The position numbers and the translations under genes are program-made. A stretch of 43,957 nt of DNA from JADJLQ01 sp964396995 (GTDB lineage Bacteria > Bacteroidota > Bacteroidia > Chitinophagales > Saprospiraceae), in contig CAYNIG010000007.1 in the NCBI GenBank assembly GCA_964396995.1, positions 1 through 43,957 of the forward strand. Direction: 5' to 3'. Below the pieces are notes generated by a model. The model saw nothing but the letters and a program-made list of their open reading frames with translations. It did not search any database and was not told the DNA's origin. Position 1 is the first letter of the stretch. Each line of letters begins with the position of its first letter. This document shows positions 1 through 7,936 of the stretch, piece after piece.

Positions 1-111
1 GTCTGAAACCTGACCCTGCCAAGCAGGTCCTGCTGCAAGTGAGTGGCTGACAAGTGAGGGGGCAAGCTGCTGCTGCACAGGCAGCAGGTGTGATGGCACT
101 GATGACGGGGT
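1..111. other. GC-rich segment of foreign appearance at the window start
   Basis: About 61% GC by hand count of the first 110 bases, against the clearly AT-rich remainder, and dominated by CTG, TGC and CAG triplets. The frame of the following coding remnant meets several stops here. One other frame contains an alanine-glutamine-rich run but is interrupted by a stop near position 52. The change in composition falls close to position 110. A chimeric contig end or a low-complexity insertion are the simplest explanations; no function is proposed. Confidence 0.5.
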
Positions 112-324
112 ATGGATGTACAGACTTTATTTTTGGCAGCCACCGATGAAATGGTTGGTAACGATAAAATATATTTTCAAATCAATTCATCTCCTGAGCA
201 ACAGTATATCAACCCAATAAGTCAATGGCAAAAAGGAACCCTCTATAAAATAAAGATCAGAGCAATTGATAAAGTCGGAAACGAGGCAACCAGTGAACTT
301 TCATTCCGTATCGCCGATAAATGA
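112..324 (+). CDS. C-terminal remnant of an extracellular Ig-like/beta-sandwich protein
   Basis: The 70-residue product reads like the last repeat of a secreted multidomain protein rather than a complete gene. An N-terminal LAATDE segment, a YFQI strand, a tyrosine before the turn, a KIKIRAIDKVGNEA strand pair and a closing SFRI strand match the pattern of OmpL47-like or other Ig-like beta-sandwich repeats, in which an AxDxxGN motif precedes the last strand. There is no signal peptide, and the ATG at 112 lies directly at the edge of a GC-rich segment with in-frame stops, so the true start is probably lost. It ends 7 bases before the ATG of the phosphatase gene and could once have been the upstream gene of the same operon. 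Function unknown; a broken gene or assembly junction is more likely than a real small protein. Confidence 0.5.
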   Translation: MDVQTLFLAATDEMVGNDKIYFQINSSPEQQYINPISQWQKGTLYKIKIRAIDKVGNEATSELSFRIADK

Positions 325-331
325 TTTCCAT

Positions 332-2179
332 ATGAGTTTAAAAAATCGAATTGCCCTCATCCGGAGCCTAGTTTGTATCCTGATATACACTACACCGATG
401 TATTCCCAGATACAGCCATTTTCCAGAAATGACTCGGCCTTTTTGTTGGATGCAGAACGAAAATATACCGTTGCAATTGAAAATAATAGTTTAAAACAAG
501 CCTCTGGATATCTCAATGAACTGGCTTTTAAATATTGGACTCACAATGACTACCGGAAAGCCATCGAGTATTATGAGAAATCTTTAAAATTGAACTTCGG
601 TCTGGGCAATGAAAATGCCGAAGCCATGATATACAGTAATCTGGGATTGTTGTATGCCGATATCAAGAATTATCAAAAATCATATGAATGTTTTCAAAAG
701 ACCCTTGCTGCCCGTCGGGCTTTCGATCAGAAAGAAGGGGTGGTGCAGGCTTTGTTAAATTGTTCCGGCGCATTAAACGCCATGAAAAAATATTCAGAAT
801 CATTGGAATTGCTTGAAGAAGCAAACCTATTATCCAGACAGATCAAAAATCAGGATCTTATGCTGGAATATTTACTGAAATGCTATGCTAACTTATCTGA
901 AACATATGAAAAATCAGGAGACCTGAAGAAGTCGCGGCAATACTATGATTTTTATAAAACCTTCCTGGAGAAAAGCAAAAGCCTGGATTTAGAACGATTG
1001 CGTACCGCTGTAGAAGAGGAAAAACTTTTAAAAGAAATGGCATTAATCAATGAAAAGCAAAAGGAACAGGAATTACTAAAGAAACAGTTTGAACTTAAAA
1101 AAGCAGAATTGGATTTAAGTACCACAGATTCCATAAATAAAAAATTGTTTGATGACCTGGATAAATCACAAATTCAGGTAGTAGCCCTTCGTCAAAAATC
1201 GATGATAGATAGTTTAAACAGAGTGCAGGAGCAATTGAAAAGTGAATCTATTATTTCCAAAGAACGATCATTCAGGAATATTCTTGCCTTGGCGGCGCTT
1301 TCACTATTGACTATTAGTTTTTTTATATACCGGAATTTTATCCAGGAGAAAAAATCGAAAAAAATATTAGCTGAAAAAAACGAAGTCATTGAAAAGCAAA
1401 ACGCCGAGCTCTCTGGATTAAATAAAATCATTGCCAGGCATAATGAGCGAATGAAAAAGGAATTGGATGTAGGGCAGGAAATACAAATGAGTATGCTGCC
1501 CAAAATATATCCGGTACCGGAAGCAATGGAAATGGCTGCTTTTCTGGAACCAGCCCGGGAAGTGGGAGGAGATTTGTATGATTTTTTTATGCTGGATGAC
1601 GATCATTTGCTTTTTGGCATAGGTGATGTTTCCGGAAAGGGAGTGCCGGCAGCCCTATTTATGGCAGTGACCAAAACTTTAATCAAGGCACATGGGGGTA
1701 AAGGTATATTGCCTGCTGAAATACTCAGTGCAGTGAATGTAGATATTGCAGCTGGAAATGAGCAATCTATGTTTGTGAGTTATTTTTTAGGTTTACTCAA
1801 CGTAAGGTCAGGAGAGCTTATCTATTCTAATGCAGGACATCTTCCTCCTATTCTTAAAAAGAAAAATATTTGCGACCGACTGGATTCCATTCACGGACCG
1901 GTATTGGGAGCAATTGAGAACTACACTTATTTACAGAATAGCATAAAGCTGCTTCCCGGAGAAATTCTATTGTTATATACTGACGGGGTGACCGAAGCAA
2001 TGAATGTAAGGCATGAGTTATATACAGACAACCGGCTCCACCATTTTCTACTAAACTATAATTTTAAATCCACCGGGACATTACTGAAGGATATAAATCA
2101 CGATGTAAACCAATTTGCCCGAGATGAAGAACAATCTGACGATATTACCATGATCGCATTGACTCTGAAATCTCATTAA
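332..2179 (+). CDS. membrane PP2C-type (SpoIIE/RsbU) serine phosphatase with TPR sensor region
   Basis: About 615 residues from the ATG at 332. That start was chosen because it begins a good signal peptide (basic MSLKNR, hydrophobic core, then YSQ), while the upstream ATG at 266 would overlap the preceding gene and place 22 non-signal residues before it. Order: signal peptide, TPR-like helices (about 50-200, including an NLGLLYADIKNYQKSYECF repeat), a charged coiled coil (about 200-300), one transmembrane helix (about 315-335), a linker coil, then a PPM/SpoIIE phosphatase domain (about 375-612). The domain has the metal-binding sequences GGDLYDFF, GDVSGKG, AGHLPP, YTDGVTEA and QSDDITMIAL. In this family such proteins dephosphorylate anti-sigma antagonists or similar partners after periplasmic sensing. 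No partner kinase or STAS protein is nearby, so the target is unknown. Confidence 0.88.
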   Translation: MSLKNRIALIRSLVCILIYTTPMYSQIQPFSRNDSAFLLDAERKYTVAIENNSLKQASGYLNELAFKYWTHNDYRKAIEYYEKSLKLNFGLGNENAEAMIYSNLGLLYADIKNYQKSYECFQKTLAARRAFDQKEGVVQALLNCSGALNAMKKYSESLELLEEANLLSRQIKNQDLMLEYLLKCYANLSETYEKSGDLKKSRQYYDFYKTFLEKSKSLDLERLRTAVEEEKLLKEMALINEKQKEQELLKKQFELKKAELDLSTTDSINKKLFDDLDKSQIQVVALRQKSMIDSLNRVQEQLKSESIISKERSFRNILALAALSLLTISFFIYRNFIQEKKSKKILAEKNEVIEKQNAELSGLNKIIARHNERMKKELDVGQEIQMSMLPKIYPVPEAMEMAAFLEPAREVGGDLYDFFMLDDDHLLFGIGDVSGKGVPAALFMAVTKTLIKAHGGKGILPAEILSAVNVDIAAGNEQSMFVSYFLGLLNVRSGELIYSNAGHLPPILKKKNICDRLDSIHGPVLGAIENYTYLQNSIKLLPGEILLLYTDGVTEAMNVRHELYTDNRLHHFLLNYNFKSTGTLLKDINHDVNQFARDEEQSDDITMIALTLKSH

Positions 2180-3129
2180 TTTGTATCCAATTCCATGCCG
2201 TCATAGGCCAACACTATCGCGGTATTGGAATGGGCATCATATATCTCTTTGTAGCGAATACTATCAGCCAGAAATTTGTCCAATTGAATATCATCCAGCA
2301 GATGATCGGAGTGAAAAAGGCATAATTTTTTAGCTTGTGCTTTTACTGCCATTTCGATTGCGATTAAATTACTGGAATGACCCCAGTTTTGCTTTGTATG
2401 CAAGTGATCAGCAAGATTAAATTGACCATCGATAATTAAAATATCTGCATTTTTATAAAATTGTAAAAATGGGCTTTCCTCATTTTCAGCGTCATCGGTA
2501 TGCTCTACATCGGTGCTGTACACTATTTTTTTATTGCCAGAGTTGAACGCATAACCATAGCTTAATCCGGGATGAGGTTGCTCCAGTACTGATACGTTAA
2601 TTCCACCTAGTTGAATTTCATTTGCCGGGTTTATTATGTGAAAACTGATATTGGCTCCCATGTCTTTGAGGCTAACAGGGAAAAATGGATTGCTCTGTTG
2701 TTTTATGAAAGCATCTTCGAGGTCAGCATGGCATCCCCAGATTCTGATCGAAGTACCTTGCAGATAGGCAGGAATAAAAAATGGAAATCCTTGCATATGA
2801 TCCCAATGGAGATGCGACATCAGTAAATTGATGACTTTCGGCTTTGGGTTCTTTTGGCTCACTAATGATTTTCCAAGGTCACGAATACCGGATCCCGCAT
2901 CACATATTATAATTTCAGTACCTCCTATGATTTCCACACACGGTGTATTTGTTCCATAAGTTGATCGTACCCCGAATGGCAATGTTTGAATAAAAGCATC
3001 CAGGTCAGAGTTTTGGTTGATGCCGGCTTCGATAGCTTTGGCTAATGCGTACCGGATGGCATTTAGCGCCGTCTCCGATTTATAAGAAGAAGGCAAAGAC
3101 CCTCTGCAACCCCAAAATTTAACTTGCAT
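2176..3129 (-). CDS. metallo-beta-lactamase-fold hydrolase
   Basis: 317 residues from the ATG at 3129. That start gives the usual MQVKFWGCRGS opening of this family and lies just downstream of a TAnnTTTG element; the longer frame to 3195 adds 22 atypical residues. The zinc-binding motif SHLHWDHMQG is near residues 103-112, preceded by TNTPCVEI and CDAGSGIRDLG, with further metal ligands in YSTDVEH and LFHSDH. The fold and opening resemble PhnP/RNase Z-like phosphodiesterases and the cyclic-nucleotide phosphodiesterase-like MBL group. Substrate unknown. It is convergent with the phosphatase gene and the two stop codons overlap by 4 bases. Confidence 0.82.
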   Translation of the reverse strand: MQVKFWGCRGSLPSSYKSETALNAIRYALAKAIEAGINQNSDLDAFIQTLPFGVRSTYGTNTPCVEIIGGTEIIICDAGSGIRDLGKSLVSQKNPKPKVINLLMSHLHWDHMQGFPFFIPAYLQGTSIRIWGCHADLEDAFIKQQSNPFFPVSLKDMGANISFHIINPANEIQLGGINVSVLEQPHPGLSYGYAFNSGNKKIVYSTDVEHTDDAENEESPFLQFYKNADILIIDGQFNLADHLHTKQNWGHSSNLIAIEMAVKAQAKKLCLFHSDHLLDDIQLDKFLADSIRYKEIYDAHSNTAIVLAYDGMELDTN

Positions 3130-3147
3130 GTAGTAGAATTTAAATTT

Positions 3148-3155
3148 CAAATTTA
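3148..3155 (-). promoter_or_regulatory. TAnnTTTG -7 element of the MBL-fold gene
   Basis: On the minus strand the sequence is TAAATTTG, matching the Bacteroidota -7 consensus. It ends 18 bases before the ATG at 3129 and therefore supports that start over the longer frame. No clear -33 TTTG was found. Confidence 0.5.
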
Positions 3156-3340
3156 AGCATAGTTTTATTACAAAGGATTCTATGTGCCAAGCCAATTCAT
3201 ATGGTTACTCAGTCACAAGCCACCGAATGTACATAACCGCCTATTTAAAGAACAATAAAATTCAAACTCATCCCAAAGTGTAAATCAGGCTAGTTAAAAA
3301 AGTAGTCTGAGGTAAATTCAATTGAAAAAAAGCGTACTAA

Positions 3341-3700
3341 TCACTGAGGAAATCCTGCTTTGGACCAACACTCAAATAAGTCTTTTTCTTCACTGGAAAG
3401 TTTGGTAGCTCCAGCAGGCGGCATCTCACCTGATTCGATGGCTTCCGTCATGTGTTCAAAATGAAGCTGAAGTTTGGGATAATCTTCGATAGCCCAGTGT
3501 ATGGATGCTTTTCCTCCAACTGAATGACAATCGCTACCACTGCATTTTGATTGTATAATACCTTGTAATTTGCCGCCGGCTGTGCTGAAAGTACTTCCTG
3601 CCAAACTACTACAGTCTACCTCTTCAGTTTTCGATGTACAGGCAAGAATACAGGTGAGGCTCAGGTATTTTATTGTATAGCTCAGTGATTTAAATTTCAT
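3341..3700 (-). CDS. small c-type cytochrome domain lipoprotein
   Basis: 119 residues. A lipoprotein signal ends in ILAC at residues 18-21, so the mature protein is anchored by Cys21. The heme-binding motif is the extended form C53-SGSD-C58-H59 (four residues between cysteines instead of two). An MPP motif about 35 residues later offers the likely distal methionine ligand. Single-heme lipoproteins of this size with a CxxxxCH motif occur in Bacteroidota and planctomycete-type cytochrome families and are thought to carry electrons in the periplasm. The gene is monocistronic by position. Redox partner unknown. Confidence 0.75.
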   Translation of the reverse strand: MKFKSLSYTIKYLSLTCILACTSKTEEVDCSSLAGSTFSTAGGKLQGIIQSKCSGSDCHSVGGKASIHWAIEDYPKLQLHFEHMTEAIESGEMPPAGATKLSSEEKDLFECWSKAGFPQ

Positions 3701-3797
3701 AATATAACCTTTATAAACACTAAACGAAAAAAATGGGCTACCCGTATAATTTGGTATTGTGACTCACTGGAGTGTAAATTATGGTTATGTATATAAT

Positions 3798-3829
3798 AAA
3801 AAAGCCCCGATCAAATTCATGATCGAGGC
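3798..3829 (-). terminator. rho-independent terminator of the rpsF-rpsR-rplI operon
   Basis: On the minus strand a 10-base arm (GCCTCGATCA) pairs with TGATCGGGGC around a 6-base loop, with one G-U pair, and is followed directly by six T residues. It lies about 26 bases after the rplI stop codon. Confidence 0.9.
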
Positions 3830-3855
3830 CTTAGTTCATTTCTTTATTTGGTATA

Positions 3856-4302
3856 CTAGTCTTCGACTACTTCGAAAGCTACCGAAGCTGGTACATCGGC
3901 ATGAAAAATAATATTAGCAGAATAGGTACCCAGGTTTTTTACTTCCTCAGGCAAGGATATTTTTTTACGTTCTACCTCTATTCCTAGTTGATCTTTCAGT
4001 GCTTGTGCTATCTGTACGGTAGATACACTACCAAAGATTTTACCGGTGGTTGCGGCTTTAGCTGCGATTTTCAATGTTTTACCAGTAAGCTTAGCAGCCA
4101 TTTCCTTATAGGTATCGACACGTTTCGCTTCTTTAGCAGCGTCTTGTTTGAGCATTTCATCCAGACGAGATTTATTAGCTTTATTTGCTATGATGGCTAA
4201 TCCTTTTGGGATTAAATAATTGCGACCATAACCGTCTTTTACTTTTACTAAGGAGTGCTTATCGCCTACTTTCTCCACATCCTGAAGCATGATGATTTCC
4301 AT
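3856..4302 (-). CDS. rplI: 50S ribosomal protein L9
   Basis: 148 residues, the normal L9 length. The N-terminal domain has the family signature (MEIIMLQDVEKVGDK followed by VKVKDGYGRNYLIPKGLA), a central helix rich in lysine and alanine, and a C-terminal domain with the GKIFGSVS segment. L9 binds 23S rRNA and helps keep translational frame. Last gene of the S6-S18-L9 operon, 36 bases after rpsR, followed by a strong terminator. Confidence 0.98.
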   Translation of the reverse strand: MEIIMLQDVEKVGDKHSLVKVKDGYGRNYLIPKGLAIIANKANKSRLDEMLKQDAAKEAKRVDTYKEMAAKLTGKTLKIAAKAATTGKIFGSVSTVQIAQALKDQLGIEVERKKISLPEEVKNLGTYSANIIFHADVPASVAFEVVED

Positions 4303-4338
4303 AACTTAGATATAATTGAATTGGTGGGTTAGATAAAA

Positions 4339-4611
4339 TTATTTTAATAAATCAGTTGAGAAAGGCAATATAGCCAGATGCCTGGCTCTTTTTACTGCAG
4401 TAGCTACCCGGCGCTGATATTTCAACGAATTACCGGTGATGCGACGAGGAAGCAGTTTACCTTGGTCATTTACAAATTGGATTAAAAAATCGGGATCTCT
4501 GTAATCAATATACTTGATACCGAATTTTCTAAAGCGGCAGTATTTTTTTCTCTGGTGACCTATATTAGGATTTGACAGGAATTTGATTTCTTCTTGTGAA
4601 GCCATTTTCAT
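4339..4611 (-). CDS. rpsR: 30S ribosomal protein S18
   Basis: 90 residues with the S18 core KYCRFRKFGIKYIDYRDPD, followed by LLPRRITGNSLKYQRRV and the basic KRARHLAILPF tail. S18 pairs with S6 on the small-subunit platform. Initiation could be at the first ATG (4611) or at the MASQEE methionine two codons later; both fit. It lies 15 bases after rpsF. Confidence 0.97.
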   Translation of the reverse strand: MKMASQEEIKFLSNPNIGHQRKKYCRFRKFGIKYIDYRDPDFLIQFVNDQGKLLPRRITGNSLKYQRRVATAVKRARHLAILPFSTDLLK

Positions 4612-4626
4612 TGTAAATTTTAGTTA

Positions 4627-5007
4627 TTAAAAATCTTCAGCTGTTGCTGATTTTTTTTTGGTTTCTTTTTTCTTTCCAATCTTGCCATTGCGTTTGTCAT
4701 CATTGTACTTTACGCCATATTTATCAAGACTTACGGTAAGGAATCTGAGTATACGCTCATCACGTTTCATAGCTAATTCCATCTTTGGGATGAATCCACC
4801 TGACTCAGACTGAAACTCTAAACTAAAGTAAACACCTGTATTACGCTTGTTGATCATATAAGCCAGCTGACGCAGACCTATTTCTTCAACATGTACAACC
4901 ACGCCACCTTCAGTGGTGATGAGGTCGGTATAATTCTTTGCTGCCGACTTTATTTCATCGTCCGACAGCACTGGATCTACGATGAAAGTCACTTCGTATT
5001 GTTTCAT
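4627..5007 (-). CDS. rpsF: 30S ribosomal protein S6
   Basis: 126 residues from the ATG at 5007, which gives the standard opening MKQYEVTFIVDPVLSD. The frame continues upstream to 5037, but this would run toward the -7 element and adds ten unusual residues. The core has the S6 features GLRQLAYMINKRNTGVYF and LAMKRDERILRFLTV; the tail is lysine-rich. First gene of the rpsF-rpsR-rplI operon. No single-strand binding protein gene lies between rpsF and rpsR, unlike in many other bacteria. Confidence 0.97.
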   Translation of the reverse strand: MKQYEVTFIVDPVLSDDEIKSAAKNYTDLITTEGGVVVHVEEIGLRQLAYMINKRNTGVYFSLEFQSESGGFIPKMELAMKRDERILRFLTVSLDKYGVKYNDDKRNGKIGKKKETKKKSATAEDF

Positions 5008-5034
5008 GCGAAATGCAATTTTAAATTTGGGCTG

Positions 5035-5042
5035 CAAAAGTA
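5035..5042 (-). promoter_or_regulatory. TAnnTTTG -7 element of the S6-S18-L9 operon
   Basis: Minus-strand TACTTTTG, ending 27 bases before the rpsF ATG, predicts a leader of roughly 20 bases. It is an exact match to the Bacteroidota -7 consensus in front of a ribosomal protein operon. A TTTG box at the expected -33 distance is not seen. Confidence 0.6.
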
Positions 5043-5172
5043 GCCTTTTTTCGGGAGATAACCTACCTGTAAGTCAGTGTTTTGATGTAATTAATTCAGG
5101 TTTTATCTAATAAATTACAAATTGAGGGAATTTGAATCTGTAAGGGATTGTAAATCAATAGTTTGAATTGTT

Positions 5173-6960
5173 TTATTCGTACATTGCATCAATCGCTTTA
5201 TGATAGTGCTCCATTAATAAGTGCCTGATTGGCTTCAGAGTAGTCGTCACTTCTTTGTTTTCAACCGTCCAGTCCTGGTGGCAAAGTACGAAGTTGCGCA
5301 CCTGTTGGTGCAAAGGCAATGTAAGATTGAGTTTGTCTACTTCCGATTGAAAATGATCTCTCACTTTTACATTAAACACCATATATGGAGCAGAAGTATA
5401 GTGTATTGCATTTTTATTGCACCAAACTTCCAAGAGCTCAAAATTAGGTACTATTAAGGCTGTGACATACGGCTTTTGAAATCCGAGGATCAGGCACCTC
5501 TGTACAAAAGGAGATTTTTCAAAATGTAATTGTAGAGGCAAAGGGGATATGTATTTACCTGACGATGTTTTGAAAATGTCTTTTTTTCTATCTGTGATAT
5601 ATAAAAATCTTTTTTCGCCGATTCGGCCAATATCTCCGGTCCGGAGCCATCCATCCTCTGTAACGCTAGCTTCAGTGAGTTCTTTTTTTTGATAATAGCC
5701 CAGCATGAGATTAGGGCCTTTGACTAAAATCTCGCCCGTTTCGTTCTCATCGGGTGAATCTATTTTAATTTCAACTCCAGGAACGGACATACCCACCGAT
5801 CCGATCCTATACATCCCGGGTTCTAATCTGTTGATACTAATTAAAGGTGCCATCTCTGTCATACCATATCCTTCGATAATCCTCACTTTACCGGCTGAAA
5901 ACAATCTGCTGATCTCAGGCCTCAGTGCTGAAGCACCTACTGCAATCCATTTCAGATGACCACCCAATGCTTTTCTAAACCGATTTAAAACCAAAATCCT
6001 GGCAACAATTAATTGAAATTTATAATTTACATCAAAAGACTTATCTACATCGTAATTTTCACCAACAGTTAACGCCCATTCAATTATCTTTTTTGCCAAT
6101 ATATTTTTTCTAAGCTTGATTCCATCCAGATGATCAACCATTTTCTCTAATACCCTGGGTACCGCAGTACAAAATAGGGGTCTTACAGACCTGAAATCAT
6201 GACTAAACCTGGATTTGTCCTCGCTAAAGAAAATGGATGCTCCGAATGCGAGATAAGCATAGCAAGTGGTTCTTTCAAAAATATGACTAAAGGGCAAAAA
6301 ACTAATGACTTTGTTACCCGGTACAATGGGAAAAATGGTAAGAATGGCTTTTATGTTGTGTACTATGTTTTTATGACTCAACATTACCCCTTTATTGATG
6401 CCGGTACTGCCTGATGTGTACAGTACGGTAGACAGATCGTCTTCATGCACCATATCTTTTATTTCCTGTAAATTGGAAATCCGGGTGTAGTCTAATTGGG
6501 TTTGATCCAAATAATAAAAATGTCCTTTTTCACCTTTTTCCAGATGGAATATATTGGTAGTACTCCATAGCGACCATTTTTCATAAATACTTTTATTAAG
6601 GGCTATGATGAGCTTCGGTTTTATTTCATTAAAGATGTACTCGGTTTCATCTGTATTTAATGTAGGATGTACCGGCACCACGATTACCCCAAGTTGTTGT
6701 AATGCCAGGTCAATAATGATCCATTCAGGGTTGCCCGATTCCGGCACCAGGATGGCTTTGTCTGCTTTTTTAAATCCCGCTTGCTGTAAGACCAAAGTCA
6801 ATGCATCTACTCTGTCCATTACCGTAGTGAGTGACAGTGAATGCCAGGCGCCTTGGGTCCAAAAGGACATGGCTTTATGATTGGGATATCGGTCTTTTTG
6901 GAATTGGAGTAAATCGAATATCCTTGTAAAATCAACTGTTTTATGTGCATGCGGCTCCAT
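5173..6960 (-). CDS. long-chain acyl-CoA synthetase (AMP-forming)
   Basis: 595 residues, typical for the FadD/ACSL branch. The ATP/AMP signature TVLYTSGSTGINKGVMLSH lies near residues 176-195, PFSHIFERT follows, EGYGMTEMAP is near 362-371, and WLRTGDIGR plus DRKKDIFKTSSGKYISP mark the hinge and C-terminal domain. The protein activates fatty acids to acyl-CoA through an acyl-adenylate. The start codon overlaps the stop of the upstream alpha/beta hydrolase gene by one base (TAATG), indicating translational coupling. The pairing suggests that the hydrolase releases an acyl chain which this enzyme activates; this is inference. Confidence 0.93.
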   Translation of the reverse strand: MEPHAHKTVDFTRIFDLLQFQKDRYPNHKAMSFWTQGAWHSLSLTTVMDRVDALTLVLQQAGFKKADKAILVPESGNPEWIIIDLALQQLGVIVVPVHPTLNTDETEYIFNEIKPKLIIALNKSIYEKWSLWSTTNIFHLEKGEKGHFYYLDQTQLDYTRISNLQEIKDMVHEDDLSTVLYTSGSTGINKGVMLSHKNIVHNIKAILTIFPIVPGNKVISFLPFSHIFERTTCYAYLAFGASIFFSEDKSRFSHDFRSVRPLFCTAVPRVLEKMVDHLDGIKLRKNILAKKIIEWALTVGENYDVDKSFDVNYKFQLIVARILVLNRFRKALGGHLKWIAVGASALRPEISRLFSAGKVRIIEGYGMTEMAPLISINRLEPGMYRIGSVGMSVPGVEIKIDSPDENETGEILVKGPNLMLGYYQKKELTEASVTEDGWLRTGDIGRIGEKRFLYITDRKKDIFKTSSGKYISPLPLQLHFEKSPFVQRCLILGFQKPYVTALIVPNFELLEVWCNKNAIHYTSAPYMVFNVKVRDHFQSEVDKLNLTLPLHQQVRNFVLCHQDWTVENKEVTTTLKPIRHLLMEHYHKAIDAMYE

Positions 6961-7760
6961 TAGTGCTTCGGTTTGATGTACAATATTTCGTATAATAAAT
7001 CGAAAAACTCGCTGAATTCAGGCAGGTTATTATGACCTGCATTTTTAATTTTATGCAGATTGATTTTATCTGGATATAATTTTTTTAAAGACATGCTTTG
7101 GGTAAATGGTATCAACCTGTCTTTATCTCCATGTAAGATGTGGATTGGACAGGATACCTTTCCCAGATACTCGTCGGTACGAATATCGTATCGAATCAGC
7201 CATTTTAGCGGGGTAAAAAATAAAAATCGTTTTATATTATGATAAAAACTAAAATACGGTGAATCTAAAATTAAAAGCCTGGGATGATTACCGGATGCTA
7301 CATAAGCGGCTATGCCACTTCCAAGTGATCGGCCATAGATTACGATCGAATCTTCTGAATATTTATTTTTAAGCCATTCGTACATTTTTTGAGCATCATG
7401 GAATAAGACCGATTGCGTCCTTCGGCCCTTGCTTTTACCAAAGCCACGGTAATCCATCATAAAGAAATCGTATCCATTACTTAAAAAGTCTTTGGCAAAT
7501 TTTCCCCACCCTTTTATGCTTTTGCTGTTCCCTTTGAGGTAATAGACTGCCCCTCTGGAATTCGGTACTTTGAAATAAATAGCATTGATCTTACCGCCAT
7601 CTTCCATTTCAAAATCAAGCTCTTCAAATGGAAAGGGATATTTATAGTTAAAATGTTGAGGCAAAATCTCTGGCCGAAAGAAGAAGAGGTGCTGGAAAAA
7701 ATAAAATACCAGGCAGATAAAAAAGTAAGAAAGGATCAATATGAATATCACAGGTTTCAC
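6960..7760 (-). CDS. membrane-anchored alpha/beta hydrolase (ABHD13/BEM46-like)
   Basis: 266 residues. A single hydrophobic helix (about 3-25) anchors the protein, followed by an alpha/beta hydrolase domain. MDYRGFGKSKG (102-112), the nucleophile elbow GRSLGSG with Ser145, HGDKDRLIP with Asp214 and AGHNN with His243 make a complete triad. The arrangement fits the ABHD13/BEM46 family of serine hydrolases with uncertain substrates. It is followed by the acyl-CoA synthetase gene through a TAATG overlap. A second gene of the same length and architecture lies upstream on the same strand. At the usual HG oxyanion position this copy has KG (residues 76-77). Confidence 0.87.
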   Translation of the reverse strand: MKPVIFILILSYFFICLVFYFFQHLFFFRPEILPQHFNYKYPFPFEELDFEMEDGGKINAIYFKVPNSRGAVYYLKGNSKSIKGWGKFAKDFLSNGYDFFMMDYRGFGKSKGRRTQSVLFHDAQKMYEWLKNKYSEDSIVIYGRSLGSGIAAYVASGNHPRLLILDSPYFSFYHNIKRFLFFTPLKWLIRYDIRTDEYLGKVSCPIHILHGDKDRLIPFTQSMSLKKLYPDKINLHKIKNAGHNNLPEFSEFFDLLYEILYIKPKH

Positions 7761-7936
7761 TTGCCCAGGTAAAGAAGTACAGCTTTCGGCATGTTAAATG
7801 CAACTGGCTAAAGCCATTTTAAAGGATACAAAATAGGAATAATTTTAAAGAATATTTGTACACTACAGCCTCGTGTAAAAGCCTGGTAGCACTCCCTTCT
7901 GGCTTGGTATTTCAAAATCGACAGCTTAATCCTATG

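Noticed and set aside
1..111. Alanine-glutamine-rich reading in the third frame, loosely like a subtilase serine region
   Set aside because: A stop interrupts it near position 52, the essential GTS motif is missing, and the segment is too short.
266..331. Upstream extension of the phosphatase gene from the ATG at 266
   Set aside because: It overlaps the preceding gene end by 59 bases and puts 22 residues before an evident signal peptide starting at 332.
1192..1503. 103-codon antisense frame opposite the phosphatase gene
   Set aside because: It lies wholly opposite a gene with clear domains and has a serine/phenylalanine-rich composition typical of shadow frames.
3130..3195. N-terminal extension of the MBL-fold protein
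   Set aside because: The family begins with the VKFWGCRGS strand, and a -7 element lies within this stretch, so it should be untranslated.
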